DNA of 64,000 nucleotides, taken from Epilithonimonas arachidiradicis (GTDB lineage Bacteria > Bacteroidota > Bacteroidia > Flavobacteriales > Weeksellaceae). This document shows, piece by piece, positions 8,608 to 17,716 of the stretch (its first letter is position 1; each line of letters begins with the position of its first letter). The translations under genes and the position numbers were made by a program. The stretch lies in the NCBI RefSeq assembly GCF_003610695.1, contig NZ_RAQH01000001.1:186001-250000 (forward strand), written 5' to 3'. The notes beneath the pieces are model-generated. The model was not told the DNA's origin. It was given only the letters and a program-made list of their open reading frames with translations, and did no database searches.

Positions 8608-9849
8608 TTATCTAGTTTTTAAAGTAATTAAACAAATAATTGCCAGCATTACACCTATGATTATCATTCGGTTTACGATTTTGCTCTCGTGAAACCCTTC
8701 TTTCTGATAATGGTGATGTAATGGAGACATTTTGAATAATCTATTGTTTTGAGCATATTCCAGCCCATATTTTCTTTTTCTGTATTTGAAAACCATTACC
8801 TGCAGAATCACAGAAAGGTTTTCGATGAGGAACACGCCACACAGCACTGGAATCAACAATTCTTTTCTAAGAATAATTGCCAAAACCGCTATCACTCCAC
8901 CCAACATCAAACTTCCCGTATCGCCCATAAAAATCTGCGCCGGGTAAGTGTTATACCAGAAAAATCCGATAACCGCTCCTACCAAAGCGAGCGCAAAAAT
9001 CGTCGTCTCGCCCATATGCGGAAGAAACATAATATTCAGATAGTCTGCAAAAATCATATTTCCGGAAACATAAGCAAAAAATGCTAAAGTCAGCAGAATC
9101 ACTGTACTGGTTCCTGCAGCTAATCCGTCAATTCCATCAGTGATATTTGCACCGTTGGAAACTGCTGTTACAATGAAAATTACAATCGGGATGAAAACAA
9201 TCCAAGCCCATTCGTGCGCTTTTGCATCATCCATCCAGAATAAAATCCCACTGTAATCGAACTCGTTATTTTTTGTAAAAGGAACCGTGGAAACCGGAAT
9301 TTTTTCGTCCGGCATAAAATTCTGTTCTACATTATTTCTGTTGATAACCGTTGCGTCTGCATATTTTCTCTTAACCTCAACATCAGGGTGGAAATACATT
9401 GTAACTCCGACAATTAAACCTAAACCAACTTGTCCAATTACTTTAAATTTCCCACTTAATCCGTCTTTATTTTTCTTAACTTTTTTGAGATAATCGTCTA
9501 AAAACCCAATGGCTCCCATCCACAAAACCGAAATAATCAAAAGGACGATATAGATATTGGTGATTCGGGTGAATAACAAAACCGGAATGATAGTTGCCAA
9601 AATGATAATCAAACCTCCCATAGTCGGCGTTCCTTCTTTTTGCTTCTGTCCTTCAAGACCAAGGTCTCTTACCAATTCTCCCATTTGTCTTCTTCTCAGG
9701 AAATTGATGATCCTTTTTCCGTAAGCCATCGCAATAATCAGCGAAAACAAAACTGCCATCGCTGCACGGAACGAAATGTATTTGAACAAGTTCATTCCTG
9801 GAATGTGAATCCCTTGGCTGGAAAGATATTCGTAGAGATAGTATAACAT
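8608..9849 (-). CDS. mraY: Phospho-MurNAc-pentapeptide transferase MraY
   Basis: Integral membrane enzyme that transfers phospho-MurNAc-pentapeptide to undecaprenyl phosphate, making lipid I. The 413 residues (longer than the roughly 360 of E. coli, usual for Bacteroidota) carry GFLDDYLKK with the Asp-Asp Mg-binding pair, [22 protein letters not shown] and the LHHHYQKEG loop, with about ten hydrophobic segments. An insert of about 60 polar residues (near 165-225) accounts for the extra length. Spacing to murE is only 6 bp. Confidence 0.98.
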   Translation of the reverse strand: MLYYLYEYLSSQGIHIPGMNLFKYISFRAAMAVLFSLIIAMAYGKRIINFLRRRQMGELVRDLGLEGQKQKEGTPTMGGLIIILATIIPVLLFTRITNIYIVLLIISVLWMGAIGFLDDYLKKVKKNKDGLSGKFKVIGQVGLGLIVGVTMYFHPDVEVKRKYADATVINRNNVEQNFMPDEKIPVSTVPFTKNNEFDYSGILFWMDDAKAHEWAWIVFIPIVIFIVTAVSNGANITDGIDGLAAGTSTVILLTLAFFAYVSGNMIFADYLNIMFLPHMGETTIFALALVGAVIGFFWYNTYPAQIFMGDTGSLMLGGVIAVLAIILRKELLIPVLCGVFLIENLSVILQVMVFKYRKRKYGLEYAQNNRLFKMSPLHHHYQKEGFHESKIVNRMIIIGVMLAIICLITLKTR

Positions 9850-9855
9850 ATTTGT

Positions 9856-11316
9856 CTATTTTCCCATTAATTGTAATAATTCTCTAATCGTTTCTTTGTC
9901 ATCAAAATGATGTTTCACTCCATTGATTTCCTGATATGTCTCATGCCCTTTTCCAGCTACAACAACAATATCTTTTGATTCAGCAAATTTGATGGCCATT
10001 TTTATAGCTTCTCTTCTGTCAGGAATCGAAGTGTATTTGCTAAAATTCTGGGGTTGAACACCAGCTTCTATTTCTTTGATAATCTGTATCGGGTCTTCCG
10101 TTCTTGGATTGTCAGAAGTGATGATTGCCAAAGTCGATTTTTTGGTAGCGATGTCGCCCATTTCCGGACGTTTGGTTTTGTCTCTGTCGCCTCCACAACC
10201 GAAAACACAAATCAATCTTTCGTTTTTGGTTCTGATTTCGTTGATGCTATCCAACACATTTTCCAATGCATCCGGCGTGTGCGAATAATCCACCACGAAG
10301 AAAATTCCGCTGTCTGATTTTATCGTTTCGAATCTTCCGTTCACTCTTTGAAGCACTGAAATCGCCTGAAGAACTTCTGTTTCGTCCATTCCTAATTCCA
10401 AAGCAATTCCATAAGCTATAAGCAAATTATAAGCATTAAATTTTCCTGTCAATGCTGTCCAGAATTCTTTGTTATTGAAGTTCAGCAACATCCCATTGAA
10501 GTCAATTTCCAGAACTTTTCCGTGAAAATCTGCCATTGTTTTCAAAGCAAAAGTTTTCTTTTTCGCTTTGGTATTCTGCAACATTACCAATCCATTTTTG
10601 TCATCGGCATTCGTAATCGCAATAGCAGAATCTTCCAGCTCGTCAAAGAATCTCTTTTTTGCATAAATGTAATTCTGGAAAGTCTTGTGATAATCCAAAT
10701 GGTCGTGTGTAATATTGGTAAAACCAGCAATTTTAAAATGCAAACCTTCGATTCTGTCCTGAGAAATCCCGTGAGAACTTACTTCCATAAAAGCATAGTC
10801 GCATCCAATTTCAACCGCCTTTGCCAACATTTGATTCAATCGAATCACGTCTGGCGTTGTGTGTGTTGAAGGAATAATTTCGTCTCCAATTCTATATTCA
10901 ACAGTTGAAATTAAAGCGGATTGATAACCCAGATTTTTGAAAATATCAAACAACAATGTCGTTACCGATGTTTTTCCGTTAGTTCCGGTAACGCCGACTA
11001 AATTTAATTTCTCAGAAGGATTTCCGTAAAAATTAGAAGCCAAATGCCCTAAAGTTCTGGAAGCATTTTCAACTTTAATATAAGTTACTTCATTATTAAT
11101 TTCTGAAGGTAATTCTTCACAAACAATCACTTTCGCACCTTTCTCGATGCTTTGACTGATGTAAGAATGGCCGTCGGAAACCGTTCCTTTCAATGCTACA
11201 TACAAAGAATTATCAACAACTTTTCTGCTGTCAAAAACCAATTCCGACACTTCTCTTTCAAGAGTTCCGATGGTTTCCAGAGTCTGGACTCTTTGCAATA
11301 AGTCTTTTAAAATCAT
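9856..11316 (-). CDS. murE: UDP-MurNAc-L-Ala-D-Glu:meso-diaminopimelate ligase MurE
   Basis: Cytoplasmic ligase that adds the third amino acid to the peptidoglycan stem. The 486 residues have the ATP loop VTGTNGKTSVTT near 108-119 and the substrate-specificity motif DNPR (in TSDNPRTEDP), which in characterised MurE enzymes indicates meso-diaminopimelate and not lysine. murF, which follows murE in many bacteria, is absent here; mraY follows directly. Confidence 0.97.
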   Translation of the reverse strand: MILKDLLQRVQTLETIGTLEREVSELVFDSRKVVDNSLYVALKGTVSDGHSYISQSIEKGAKVIVCEELPSEINNEVTYIKVENASRTLGHLASNFYGNPSEKLNLVGVTGTNGKTSVTTLLFDIFKNLGYQSALISTVEYRIGDEIIPSTHTTPDVIRLNQMLAKAVEIGCDYAFMEVSSHGISQDRIEGLHFKIAGFTNITHDHLDYHKTFQNYIYAKKRFFDELEDSAIAITNADDKNGLVMLQNTKAKKKTFALKTMADFHGKVLEIDFNGMLLNFNNKEFWTALTGKFNAYNLLIAYGIALELGMDETEVLQAISVLQRVNGRFETIKSDSGIFFVVDYSHTPDALENVLDSINEIRTKNERLICVFGCGGDRDKTKRPEMGDIATKKSTLAIITSDNPRTEDPIQIIKEIEAGVQPQNFSKYTSIPDRREAIKMAIKFAESKDIVVVAGKGHETYQEINGVKHHFDDKETIRELLQLMGK

Positions 11317-11340
11317 ATATCTAAGCTTTCGCTTTAATTT

Positions 11341-13338
11341 TTAGTTTTGAAGATTCAGATAAATCTTTTGGTTCTTCCCGATAGTTGCACCTTCTGCAGG
11401 AAATTGTCCCATTATTTTCCCAACACCTTTGTAATCTACTCTGTAACCCAAATTTTCAAGTTGAGGAATCACATTTTTCCCAATCATTCCAACCAAATTT
11501 GGCATAGAATCTCTGGTTACGTTGATCTTTACGTTAGGCGTTGTCATTTTATTAAGGTCAACTTTATGTTCCACCAACAGGTCTTTTTCAACATTCAAAG
11601 GTGTTTTGAGGAAAGTTTTCCCTGCAATTTCTTTGAATACCGGCGCAGACACAGTTCCACCATAAAAACCTTTCGACACATCCGGCTGATTCACCACCAC
11701 GATGCACGTATATTTCGGATTATCAGAAGGATAAAATCCCGCAAATGATGCCTGATATTTCATAGGCCCGGCTTTCCAGTATTCGAATCTGGCCGTTCCG
11801 GTTTTCCCGGCAATTTTAAGGTTAGGTGTATAGATACTTTTTGCCGTTCCTTTTTCTACCGCTTTAGTTAATGCGCTGGTCATCATTTCAATCGCTTTAT
11901 CCGAAGCCATTTTTTTAACCATGATTTCAGGATTGGCTTCGTAAAGAACCTTACCATCTTTCATTATTTTATCAATGAATAGCGGTTTTACCATTTTTCC
12001 TTTGTTGGCAATCCCGTTATAGAAAGCAACCAATTGTAACAGTGGAAAACGAGAAGAATATCCGTAACCCAAAGAGGCTAAAGTCGCTTTGTTCCAACGT
12101 TTGCTTTGAGGTGTTTGAATCGAAGGTTTTGCAATTCCAGGTAATTCGATTTGCATTTTGTCAAACATCTTCCATTTTTTAAGATGGTCTATGAAAACTT
12201 CCGGCTTATCTGCATAATGTTGTGTAATTATTTTAGCTGCTCCAACATTGCTTGATTTCGCCAACACATCACTCACGTCATAAGTTCCACCACCGTGACC
12301 ATCTGTAATCCTTTGTCCTGCGTAAGTCCAGACTCCATTTCCGATGTTGACTTTCGTATTTTCATCAATGAAGCCATCGTCCATAGCTGCCAAAAGAGAA
12401 ACCGTCTTGAATGTAGAACCTGGTTCCTGTGCATCTTTCACAGTATAATTGTAAGCATCAACATAGATTCCTGGCTCAGTCCTTCTAAGGTTAACCATTG
12501 CACGGATTTTTCCGGTTTCAACTTCCATTACTACAACACTTCCGTGGTTTGCATCGAATTTGATGAGTTGATTTTCCAATGCCGAATGCGCAATATCCTG
12601 AATCCTTAAATCCAAAGTTGTATAAACGTCTTGTCCATCAACAGGCTCCTGAACTTTCCAGTAATCGATTGGTTTCCATTGTGTAGAAGTGATTTTCTGT
12701 TCTAATCTTTTCCCGTCAATTCCGGTTAAGAATTTACTGAAAGCACCTTCCAGTCCGGATTTTGACTCGCCATTATCCATTCCGATAGTTCCGGCTCCAA
12801 TTTGAGTTGTCGCCAATTCTCTTCGGAAATTTCTTTCAACGATGAAACCACCTTTATTTTTTCCTCTGTTGAAAATTGGAAAATTTCGGATTCTGTCATA
12901 TTCGTCAAAATCAAGTCCTTTTGCTAAAAGATAATATTGGTTATTTCTCTGATTCTGAGCATCTAACTTAGCCCTAAAGTAGCTACGCGGCTTATCGAAC
13001 ATTTTGCTGAGAGAATCCGTTAAAGCACCAATATTATTGGAGTAGATTGTATCTCTCATCGATTTGAAATCCAGATAGATATCGTAACGCATTACCGTTG
13101 TTGCCAGGATAGAGCCATCGGAAGCAAATAGATTTCCACGAGCTGCTTTCAAGGTTGCTTCTCGGTAATTTTTGCTGATGTAATTATTTTCGAATTCCTC
13201 AACATTGGTATTCTGAAGAATCATAATTCTGCCCAAAAAGATGACAAACAAAATGAAAGCTCCCAAAACAAAAAGGTAGCCCCACTTCAACGCATTGGAA
13301 CGCTTTTTTTCGTAATTGTTATTTGGCTGCTTTATCAT
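11341..13338 (-). CDS. ftsI: Septal transpeptidase FtsI / penicillin-binding protein 3
   Basis: Class B PBP that cross-links septal peptidoglycan; target of beta-lactams. The 665 residues have one N-terminal membrane anchor at about 19-41, a PBP dimer domain, and a transpeptidase domain with STFK (active Ser308), SSN at 362-364 and KTGTARF near 515. A C-terminal PASTA domain (from about MPNLVGM to the end) is present, which E. coli FtsI lacks. The start overlaps ftsL by 20 bp, indicating coupled translation. Confidence 0.97.
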   Translation of the reverse strand: MIKQPNNNYEKKRSNALKWGYLFVLGAFILFVIFLGRIMILQNTNVEEFENNYISKNYREATLKAARGNLFASDGSILATTVMRYDIYLDFKSMRDTIYSNNIGALTDSLSKMFDKPRSYFRAKLDAQNQRNNQYYLLAKGLDFDEYDRIRNFPIFNRGKNKGGFIVERNFRRELATTQIGAGTIGMDNGESKSGLEGAFSKFLTGIDGKRLEQKITSTQWKPIDYWKVQEPVDGQDVYTTLDLRIQDIAHSALENQLIKFDANHGSVVVMEVETGKIRAMVNLRRTEPGIYVDAYNYTVKDAQEPGSTFKTVSLLAAMDDGFIDENTKVNIGNGVWTYAGQRITDGHGGGTYDVSDVLAKSSNVGAAKIITQHYADKPEVFIDHLKKWKMFDKMQIELPGIAKPSIQTPQSKRWNKATLASLGYGYSSRFPLLQLVAFYNGIANKGKMVKPLFIDKIMKDGKVLYEANPEIMVKKMASDKAIEMMTSALTKAVEKGTAKSIYTPNLKIAGKTGTARFEYWKAGPMKYQASFAGFYPSDNPKYTCIVVVNQPDVSKGFYGGTVSAPVFKEIAGKTFLKTPLNVEKDLLVEHKVDLNKMTTPNVKINVTRDSMPNLVGMIGKNVIPQLENLGYRVDYKGVGKIMGQFPAEGATIGKNQKIYLNLQN

Positions 13339-13690
13339 CTGTGCTGTCTACTTTTATCAATAATTTCATTGGGTGGCTTTCCAAACTCACCAAAGAATCC
13401 TGAACCATTTCTTTTCCCAGTTCGGATTCCATTCTTATTTTGATTAGCCTACTTTGTGCGTAAGCGTTTCTGGATTTGTATTCTTCCGTCTCTTCTTTAA
13501 GCTTGTTAACGTGCTCTATTTTTTTGTTAACCAAGTGGTTACTATAAATCATCACCATCAACAATCCGAAAATAAACACGAAATATTTGTAATGCGCTTT
13601 GACCTCATCACGGTTAAGGAAATTCCCTTTTATGATATCCATAAAAGTGAGTTTCTTTTTCTGCTTATTATAGGTTGTCTGCTTTGCCAT
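13319..13690 (-). CDS. ftsL: FtsL-like division protein
   Basis: Small bitopic protein of 123 residues: a basic cytoplasmic segment of about 35 residues, one membrane helix (YFVFIFGLLMVMIYS, about 36-52), then a coiled-coil-like charged stretch (IEHVNKLKEETEEYKSR). This architecture and the position between rsmH and ftsI identify it as the FtsL/FtsB-type subunit that regulates FtsWI. Sequence identity to model FtsL proteins is expected to be low, so the name rests on topology and synteny. Confidence 0.85.
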   Translation of the reverse strand: MAKQTTYNKQKKKLTFMDIIKGNFLNRDEVKAHYKYFVFIFGLLMVMIYSNHLVNKKIEHVNKLKEETEEYKSRNAYAQSRLIKIRMESELGKEMVQDSLVSLESHPMKLLIKVDSTDDKAAK

Positions 13691-13700
13691 TTTTACGCTG

Positions 13701-13753
13701 GATGTTGGAAGATGGAAGATGGAAATTCATCCCGCTTCCATCTTCTAGCATCA
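13701..13753. repeat. GGAAGATGGAAG inverted repeat between rsmH and ftsL
   Basis: Arm GATGTTGGAAGATGGAAG at 13701-13718 is matched by an inverted arm at 13736-13753 with two mismatches. The left arm also contains a tandem GGAAGAT duplication. The right arm reaches into the last codon of rsmH. It looks like a short dispersed palindromic element lodged in the operon; no T-run makes it a convincing terminator. Confidence 0.6.
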
Positions 13754-14644
13754 TAACTTTATTCCAATTCTCATTTTTGCGCTTCGCGCTCTAGAGTTTT
13801 CTTCAATTTCTTTATCATCCGGAATGATTGCTTTGGTCTGCAACAATTCGAATGCTTTGGCGTAATTTCCGTAGATATCTCGCTGAGGTTCACCTTCGAA
13901 CATTCCGTTTTTCAGGAAACGCTTTACCAATCTGTCTTCTAAAGAATGGTAAGAAATCACTACTAATCTTCCTTCAACTTTTAAAATCTTGTAAGATTGA
14001 ACCAACATTTCTTTTAAGACCTCCAATTCCTGATTGACTTCAATTCGGATTGCCTGAAAAACCTGAGCAAAAAATTTATTCTGTTTAAATGCAGGAATAT
14101 AATTGAAGAGATTTTTCAAGTCCTCAGTTGTTTCAATTTTTTTTGATTTTCTATGATGAACAATTTCTCTCGCCAATTTTCTCGCTTCTCGCAGTTCTCC
14201 ATAATGGTAAAAGATGTCCGCCAAATCTTCCTCTTCATAATCGTTGATGATTTTCTTCGCATCAAGATCTTGCATCACATTCATTCTCATATCAAGAGGT
14301 GCGTTGCTTCTGGTAGAAAATCCTCTTTCCGCTTCATCAAACTGATGGGAAGAAACGCCCAAGTCTGCTAAAATCCCGTCAACGTGAGAAACACCATAAG
14401 CCAGCATCGAATTTTCCAAAAACCTGAAATTCTGATTCACTAAAGTAAATCTCGGGTCATCAATCGTATTTTTCAATGCATCCAAATCTTGATCAAAAGA
14501 AAACAACTTTCCTTTATCAGAAAGCCTGCTCAAAATCTCTCTTGAGTGACCACCTCCACCAAAAGTGCAGTCCACATAAATCCCGTCCGGATTCGTTACC
14601 AGAGCGTCGACACTTTGTTTTAATAAGACAGGATTGTGATACAT
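13751..14644 (-). CDS. rsmH: 16S rRNA (cytosine1402-N4)-methyltransferase RsmH
   Basis: S-adenosylmethionine-dependent enzyme that methylates C1402 in the ribosomal P site; second gene of the dcw cluster in many bacteria. The 297 residues begin MYHNPVLLKQSVDAL and hold the SAM motif DCTFGGGGHSREIL, DGILADLGVSSHQFD, and the C-terminal SYHSLEDRLVKRF and NSRARSAKMRIG signatures. It is 80 bp downstream of mraZ across an AT-only spacer. Confidence 0.98.
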   Translation of the reverse strand: MYHNPVLLKQSVDALVTNPDGIYVDCTFGGGGHSREILSRLSDKGKLFSFDQDLDALKNTIDDPRFTLVNQNFRFLENSMLAYGVSHVDGILADLGVSSHQFDEAERGFSTRSNAPLDMRMNVMQDLDAKKIINDYEEEDLADIFYHYGELREARKLAREIVHHRKSKKIETTEDLKNLFNYIPAFKQNKFFAQVFQAIRIEVNQELEVLKEMLVQSYKILKVEGRLVVISYHSLEDRLVKRFLKNGMFEGEPQRDIYGNYAKAFELLQTKAIIPDDKEIEENSRARSAKMRIGIKL

Positions 14645-14724
14645 TGTTTTATTATTGATGAATGATGATTGATAATGATTTAATAATTCGGGTTTAAAAA
14701 CCTATTAATTATTCTTCTTAGTTA

Positions 14725-15192
14725 TTAATTTGATTCTTCGGAATCAAGATTTCCCATTACATCTTCCGCAAGACTAGCGAAATCAGACTCACTGACTGAG
14801 ATAACCTGTTCATAAGAATCTTTATCCCAAATCTCGAACAATTCACCAGCGCTTGTAATCACGATATCTTTTCCAAGATTTGCAAATTGTGTTAAATCCT
14901 TACTGATTTGCAAACGACCAACATTATCCAACTCTGCAGTTTTAACTCCAGCCGTAAACATCCTGATGAAATCTGCATTTTTTTTCACAAATCGATTCAG
15001 ACCGTTTATTTTTGCCATCAGTTTCTCCCAAGGCTTCATCGGATAAACCTCAAGACACTTCTGAAATACCGACCGCTTGATTACAAATGGCTCATCTGCA
15101 AAATGTTCCATCTGCTTCGTAAGCGAAGCAGGCAGTTTGATGCGCCCTTTGTCATCTATTTTACACTCGTATGTTCCAATGAAGTTTTTCAT
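14725..15192 (-). CDS. mraZ: Transcriptional regulator MraZ
   Basis: DNA-binding protein with two AbrB-like (SpoVT) halves that forms rings and controls the dcw operon. I start it at the ATG at 15192 (MKNFIGTYECKIDDKGRIKL, 155 residues), because this matches the family N-terminus; a GTG 30 bp upstream would add an unconserved segment. The first half has CKIDDKGRIKLPASL, the second AELDNVGRLQISKDL. It heads the minus-strand cell wall cluster and lies just below a triple GTGGTA/GTGGGTG repeat that is probably its own operator. Confidence 0.97.
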   Translation of the reverse strand: MKNFIGTYECKIDDKGRIKLPASLTKQMEHFADEPFVIKRSVFQKCLEVYPMKPWEKLMAKINGLNRFVKKNADFIRMFTAGVKTAELDNVGRLQISKDLTQFANLGKDIVITSAGELFEIWDKDSYEQVISVSESDFASLAEDVMGNLDSEESN

Positions 15193-15198
15193 TTGGAG

Positions 15199-15206
15199 CA
15201 AATTTA
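15199..15206 (-). promoter_or_regulatory. Bacteroidota -7 box before mraZ
   Basis: TAAATTTG on the minus strand matches TAnnTTTG exactly and ends only 6 nt before the mraZ ATG. No TTG/TTTG is seen at the -33 position, where the MraZ-type repeats lie instead. The transcript could be nearly leaderless. Confidence 0.5.
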
Positions 15207-15216
15207 TATAAAAATC

Positions 15217-15242
15217 TACCACATTTTACCACTTTCACCCAC
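15217..15242 (-). promoter_or_regulatory. Putative MraZ operator: three direct repeats at 10-bp spacing
   Basis: Reading the minus strand, GTGGGTG, GTGGTA and GTGGTA begin exactly 10 bp apart (15242, 15232, 15222). Known MraZ boxes are GTGG-type direct repeats with 10-bp periodicity upstream of mraZ, so this fits well. The repeats sit immediately upstream of the -7 box, where a bound ring would block RNA polymerase. This suggests autoregulation of the cluster. Confidence 0.75.
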
Positions 15243-15428
15243 TTTTATACTTAATGTTTATAACTTTTTGTTTTCACAGCTTTGTTGGCTAATGATTTGA
15301 TAACAAATCAATTAAAATGAAATATTGCGAAAAGCCTTACCATAAAGCATTTGCAATGAATGATTTAAAAAATTCGGTTAGAAAAGTTTCATTATTTAAA
15401 ATGGTTCTAAACCAAAATCATAAATGAG

Positions 15429-15436
15429 TATATTTG
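15429..15436 (+). promoter_or_regulatory. -7 box 4 nt before the nitroreductase start
   Basis: TATATTTG is an exact TAnnTTTG match; the ATG at 15441 follows after 4 nt. Initiation about 5 nt past the box would place the transcript start at the ATG (leaderless candidate). Confidence 0.55.
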
Positions 15437-15440
15437 TTAT

Positions 15441-16067
15441 ATGAATTATTTAGAAGCACTTAACTGGCGATATTCTGTAAAAAAATTTGATGGGAGGAAG
15501 ATTTCATCAGAGAAGTTAAATAATATCTTAGAAGCTGGAAGATTGTCCGTCAGTTCTTTAGGACTTCAGCCGTATCATCTTTTAGTGGCTGAGAATGATG
15601 AAACGATTCAGAAATTGATTCCGGCATTTTATAATCCATCTCAGATATCAACTTGCTCACATTTGGTTGCTTTGGTTACAAAAACGCATATTAATAAGGA
15701 GTATGTTGATAATTATTTCAGTCATATTATTAATGAGCGTGGTGTGACTTTGGAACAGTTGTCAGCTTTTAGAAATAACATCAATCAATTTTTAGAAAAT
15801 TACACTCAGAAAGAACTGGAAAGCTGGTCCGAGAAACAAAATTACATCGTTCTTGGCTCATTGATTTTGGCTTCTGCCGAAGAAGAAATCGACACTTGTC
15901 CAATGGAAGGCTTCAAAGCTGAAATCTTGGAAGAAGTTTTGAAAATCGATAAGGAGAATGAAAAAGTTGCGGTTGTTTTGGCTTTAGGTTATCGTGCAGA
16001 AGATGATATTTTTCAGAATTTCAAAAAAGTCAGAAAACCTGCGGATAAGTTCATCAAATTCATTTAA
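15441..16067 (+). CDS. Nitroreductase-family NAD(P)H-dependent oxidoreductase
   Basis: FMN-dependent oxidoreductase of the NfsB-like nitroreductase fold, 208 residues. The N-terminus NWRYSVKKFDGRKIS matches the usual R(R/Y)SVRxF FMN-phosphate-binding start, followed by the SVSSLGLQPYHLLV segment, and GSLILASAEEEIDTCPMEGF resembles the conserved late-domain active-site region. The physiological substrate cannot be read from sequence; quinones, flavins or nitroaromatics are typical. It is divergent from mraZ and monocistronic or a loose leader of the nadB group. Confidence 0.9.
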   Translation: MNYLEALNWRYSVKKFDGRKISSEKLNNILEAGRLSVSSLGLQPYHLLVAENDETIQKLIPAFYNPSQISTCSHLVALVTKTHINKEYVDNYFSHIINERGVTLEQLSAFRNNINQFLENYTQKELESWSEKQNYIVLGSLILASAEEEIDTCPMEGFKAEILEEVLKIDKENEKVAVVLALGYRAEDDIFQNFKKVRKPADKFIKFI

Positions 16068-16117
16068 CTTTATTCTTTTGAATTTTCTCAGATATTGAGA
16101 ATCATTAATTCTTATTT

Positions 16118-17716
16118 ATGATAAAAACAGACGTTCTTGTAATCGGTTCCGGAATTTCAGGCCTTTCTTACGCTATCAAAATCTCCGAACAATTACCAGA
16201 AACCAAAATAATCATTGTTACAAAATCCAACGAAGACGAAAGCAACACCAAATATGCACAAGGTGGATTGGCTGTAGTTACGGATTTTTCCAAGGATAAT
16301 TTTCAAAAACATATTGACGACACATTACGGGCCGGAGATTACATCAATAACCCGGATATTGTAAAAATGGTTGTGGAAGAAGCTCCACATCGTTTCAATG
16401 AGATTGTGGAATGGGGGGCAAAATTTGACCAGGAAAAAGGAAAGTATTCTCTCGGAAGAGAGGGAGGGCACACGGAAAACCGAATTGTACATCACAAGGA
16501 TATCACAGGTTTCGAGATTGAAAGAGCGCTTCTGGAAACAGTTAATAACTCTCCGAATATTGAGATTCTTCCACACCATTATGTCATTGATTTGATAACT
16601 CAGCATCACGTTCCGGGTAAGGAATTTGATAAAGGAAATATCGATTGTTACGGTGCTTATATTCTGGATGAGAAAAATAAAAAAATCAAGAAGATCACTT
16701 CGAAAATAACTTTGGTTGCAACTGGAGGCGCTGGTCACGTTTATAAAAATACGACCAACCCGATTATTGCAACAGGCGACGGAATTGCCTTTGTTCACAG
16801 AGCGCAGGGAAAGGTTTCGAATATGCAGTATTATCAGTTCCATCCAACAGCAATGTACTCTAAAAGAGACGGAATGCTGTTCCTGATTTCCGAAGCTGTT
16901 CGTGGTGACGGCGCAAAACTCCGCACAAAAAATGGAAAGCCGTTTATGCAGAAATATGATGAACGCGAAGAATTAGCTTCCAGAGACATCGTTGCAAGAG
17001 CCATTGATAATGAATTAAAAATCAGCGGAGACGATTATGTAGGTTTGGATTGCCGGGAGATGGATAGAGAAAAATTCCTGCATCACTTTCCAAATATTTA
17101 TCAAAAATGTATGGATGAAGGCATTGATCCTTTCAAAGAATTGATTCCGGTTGTTCCTGCCTGTCATTATCTAATGGGCGGGATTGACACAGATAAAAAT
17201 GGGCAATCTTCCATCAAAAATCTTTTTGCAGTTGGAGAATGTACCAATTCCGGACTTCACGGCGCGAATCGTTTGGCATCCAATTCTTTATTGGAAGGTT
17301 TGGTTTTCGGCCATAATGCGGCGATGAAAACCGTTGAATTGTTAAAAGAAAATGATTTCAATTTCGATGATTTGAAAGCAGTTCCAGAGTGGAACGAAGA
17401 AGGAATGAAAATGATGGACGAAATGGTTCTCGTAACATATCTTAGGAAACAGCTTCAGGAGATGATGAGTGACCTGGTTGCGATTGTCAGAAGCAATGCA
17501 AGATTGGAATTAGCCAAAAAAAAGCAGCGCGAAATCTACGAAGCCGTAACAGAACTTTATAATTATTCCATACTTTCACCACAACTTTCGGAGTTGAGAA
17601 ATCTTGTGAATGTTTCTTATTTGATTATCAAACAATCTTTGGAAATGAAGGAAAATAAAGGTGCTTTTTATAATAAGGATTTGGCTACGAAACCGCTTTT
17701 GATCACTGAACAATGA
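16118..17716 (+). CDS. nadB: L-aspartate oxidase NadB
   Basis: FAD enzyme oxidising L-aspartate to iminoaspartate, the first step of de novo NAD synthesis. The 532 residues start with the dinucleotide-binding VLVIGSGISGLSYAIK, contain the succinate dehydrogenase/fumarate reductase-type motif YQFHPTAMYS, the RGDGAKLR active-site region, and GLHGANRLASNSLLEGLVFG. The stop overlaps the next ORF by 4 bp. nadC follows after that ORF; nadA (quinolinate synthase) is not in the window. Confidence 0.97.
   Translation: MIKTDVLVIGSGISGLSYAIKISEQLPETKIIIVTKSNEDESNTKYAQGGLAVVTDFSKDNFQKHIDDTLRAGDYINNPDIVKMVVEEAPHRFNEIVEWGAKFDQEKGKYSLGREGGHTENRIVHHKDITGFEIERALLETVNNSPNIEILPHHYVIDLITQHHVPGKEFDKGNIDCYGAYILDEKNKKIKKITSKITLVATGGAGHVYKNTTNPIIATGDGIAFVHRAQGKVSNMQYYQFHPTAMYSKRDGMLFLISEAVRGDGAKLRTKNGKPFMQKYDEREELASRDIVARAIDNELKISGDDYVGLDCREMDREKFLHHFPNIYQKCMDEGIDPFKELIPVVPACHYLMGGIDTDKNGQSSIKNLFAVGECTNSGLHGANRLASNSLLEGLVFGHNAAMKTVELLKENDFNFDDLKAVPEWNEEGMKMMDEMVLVTYLRKQLQEMMSDLVAIVRSNARLELAKKKQREIYEAVTELYNYSILSPQLSELRNLVNVSYLIIKQSLEMKENKGAFYNKDLATKPLLITEQ

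Noticed and set aside
9850-9855. Loss of murF and ddl from the dcw cluster as a deletion
   Set aside because: Separate placement of murF is usual in Bacteroidota, and the murE-mraY junction (6 bp) shows no remnant.
16085-16101. TTCTCA-5-TGAGAA dyad before nadB as a NAD repressor operator
   Set aside because: Only 6 bp arms and no NadR- or NrtR-like motif recognised; may be chance in AT-rich sequence.
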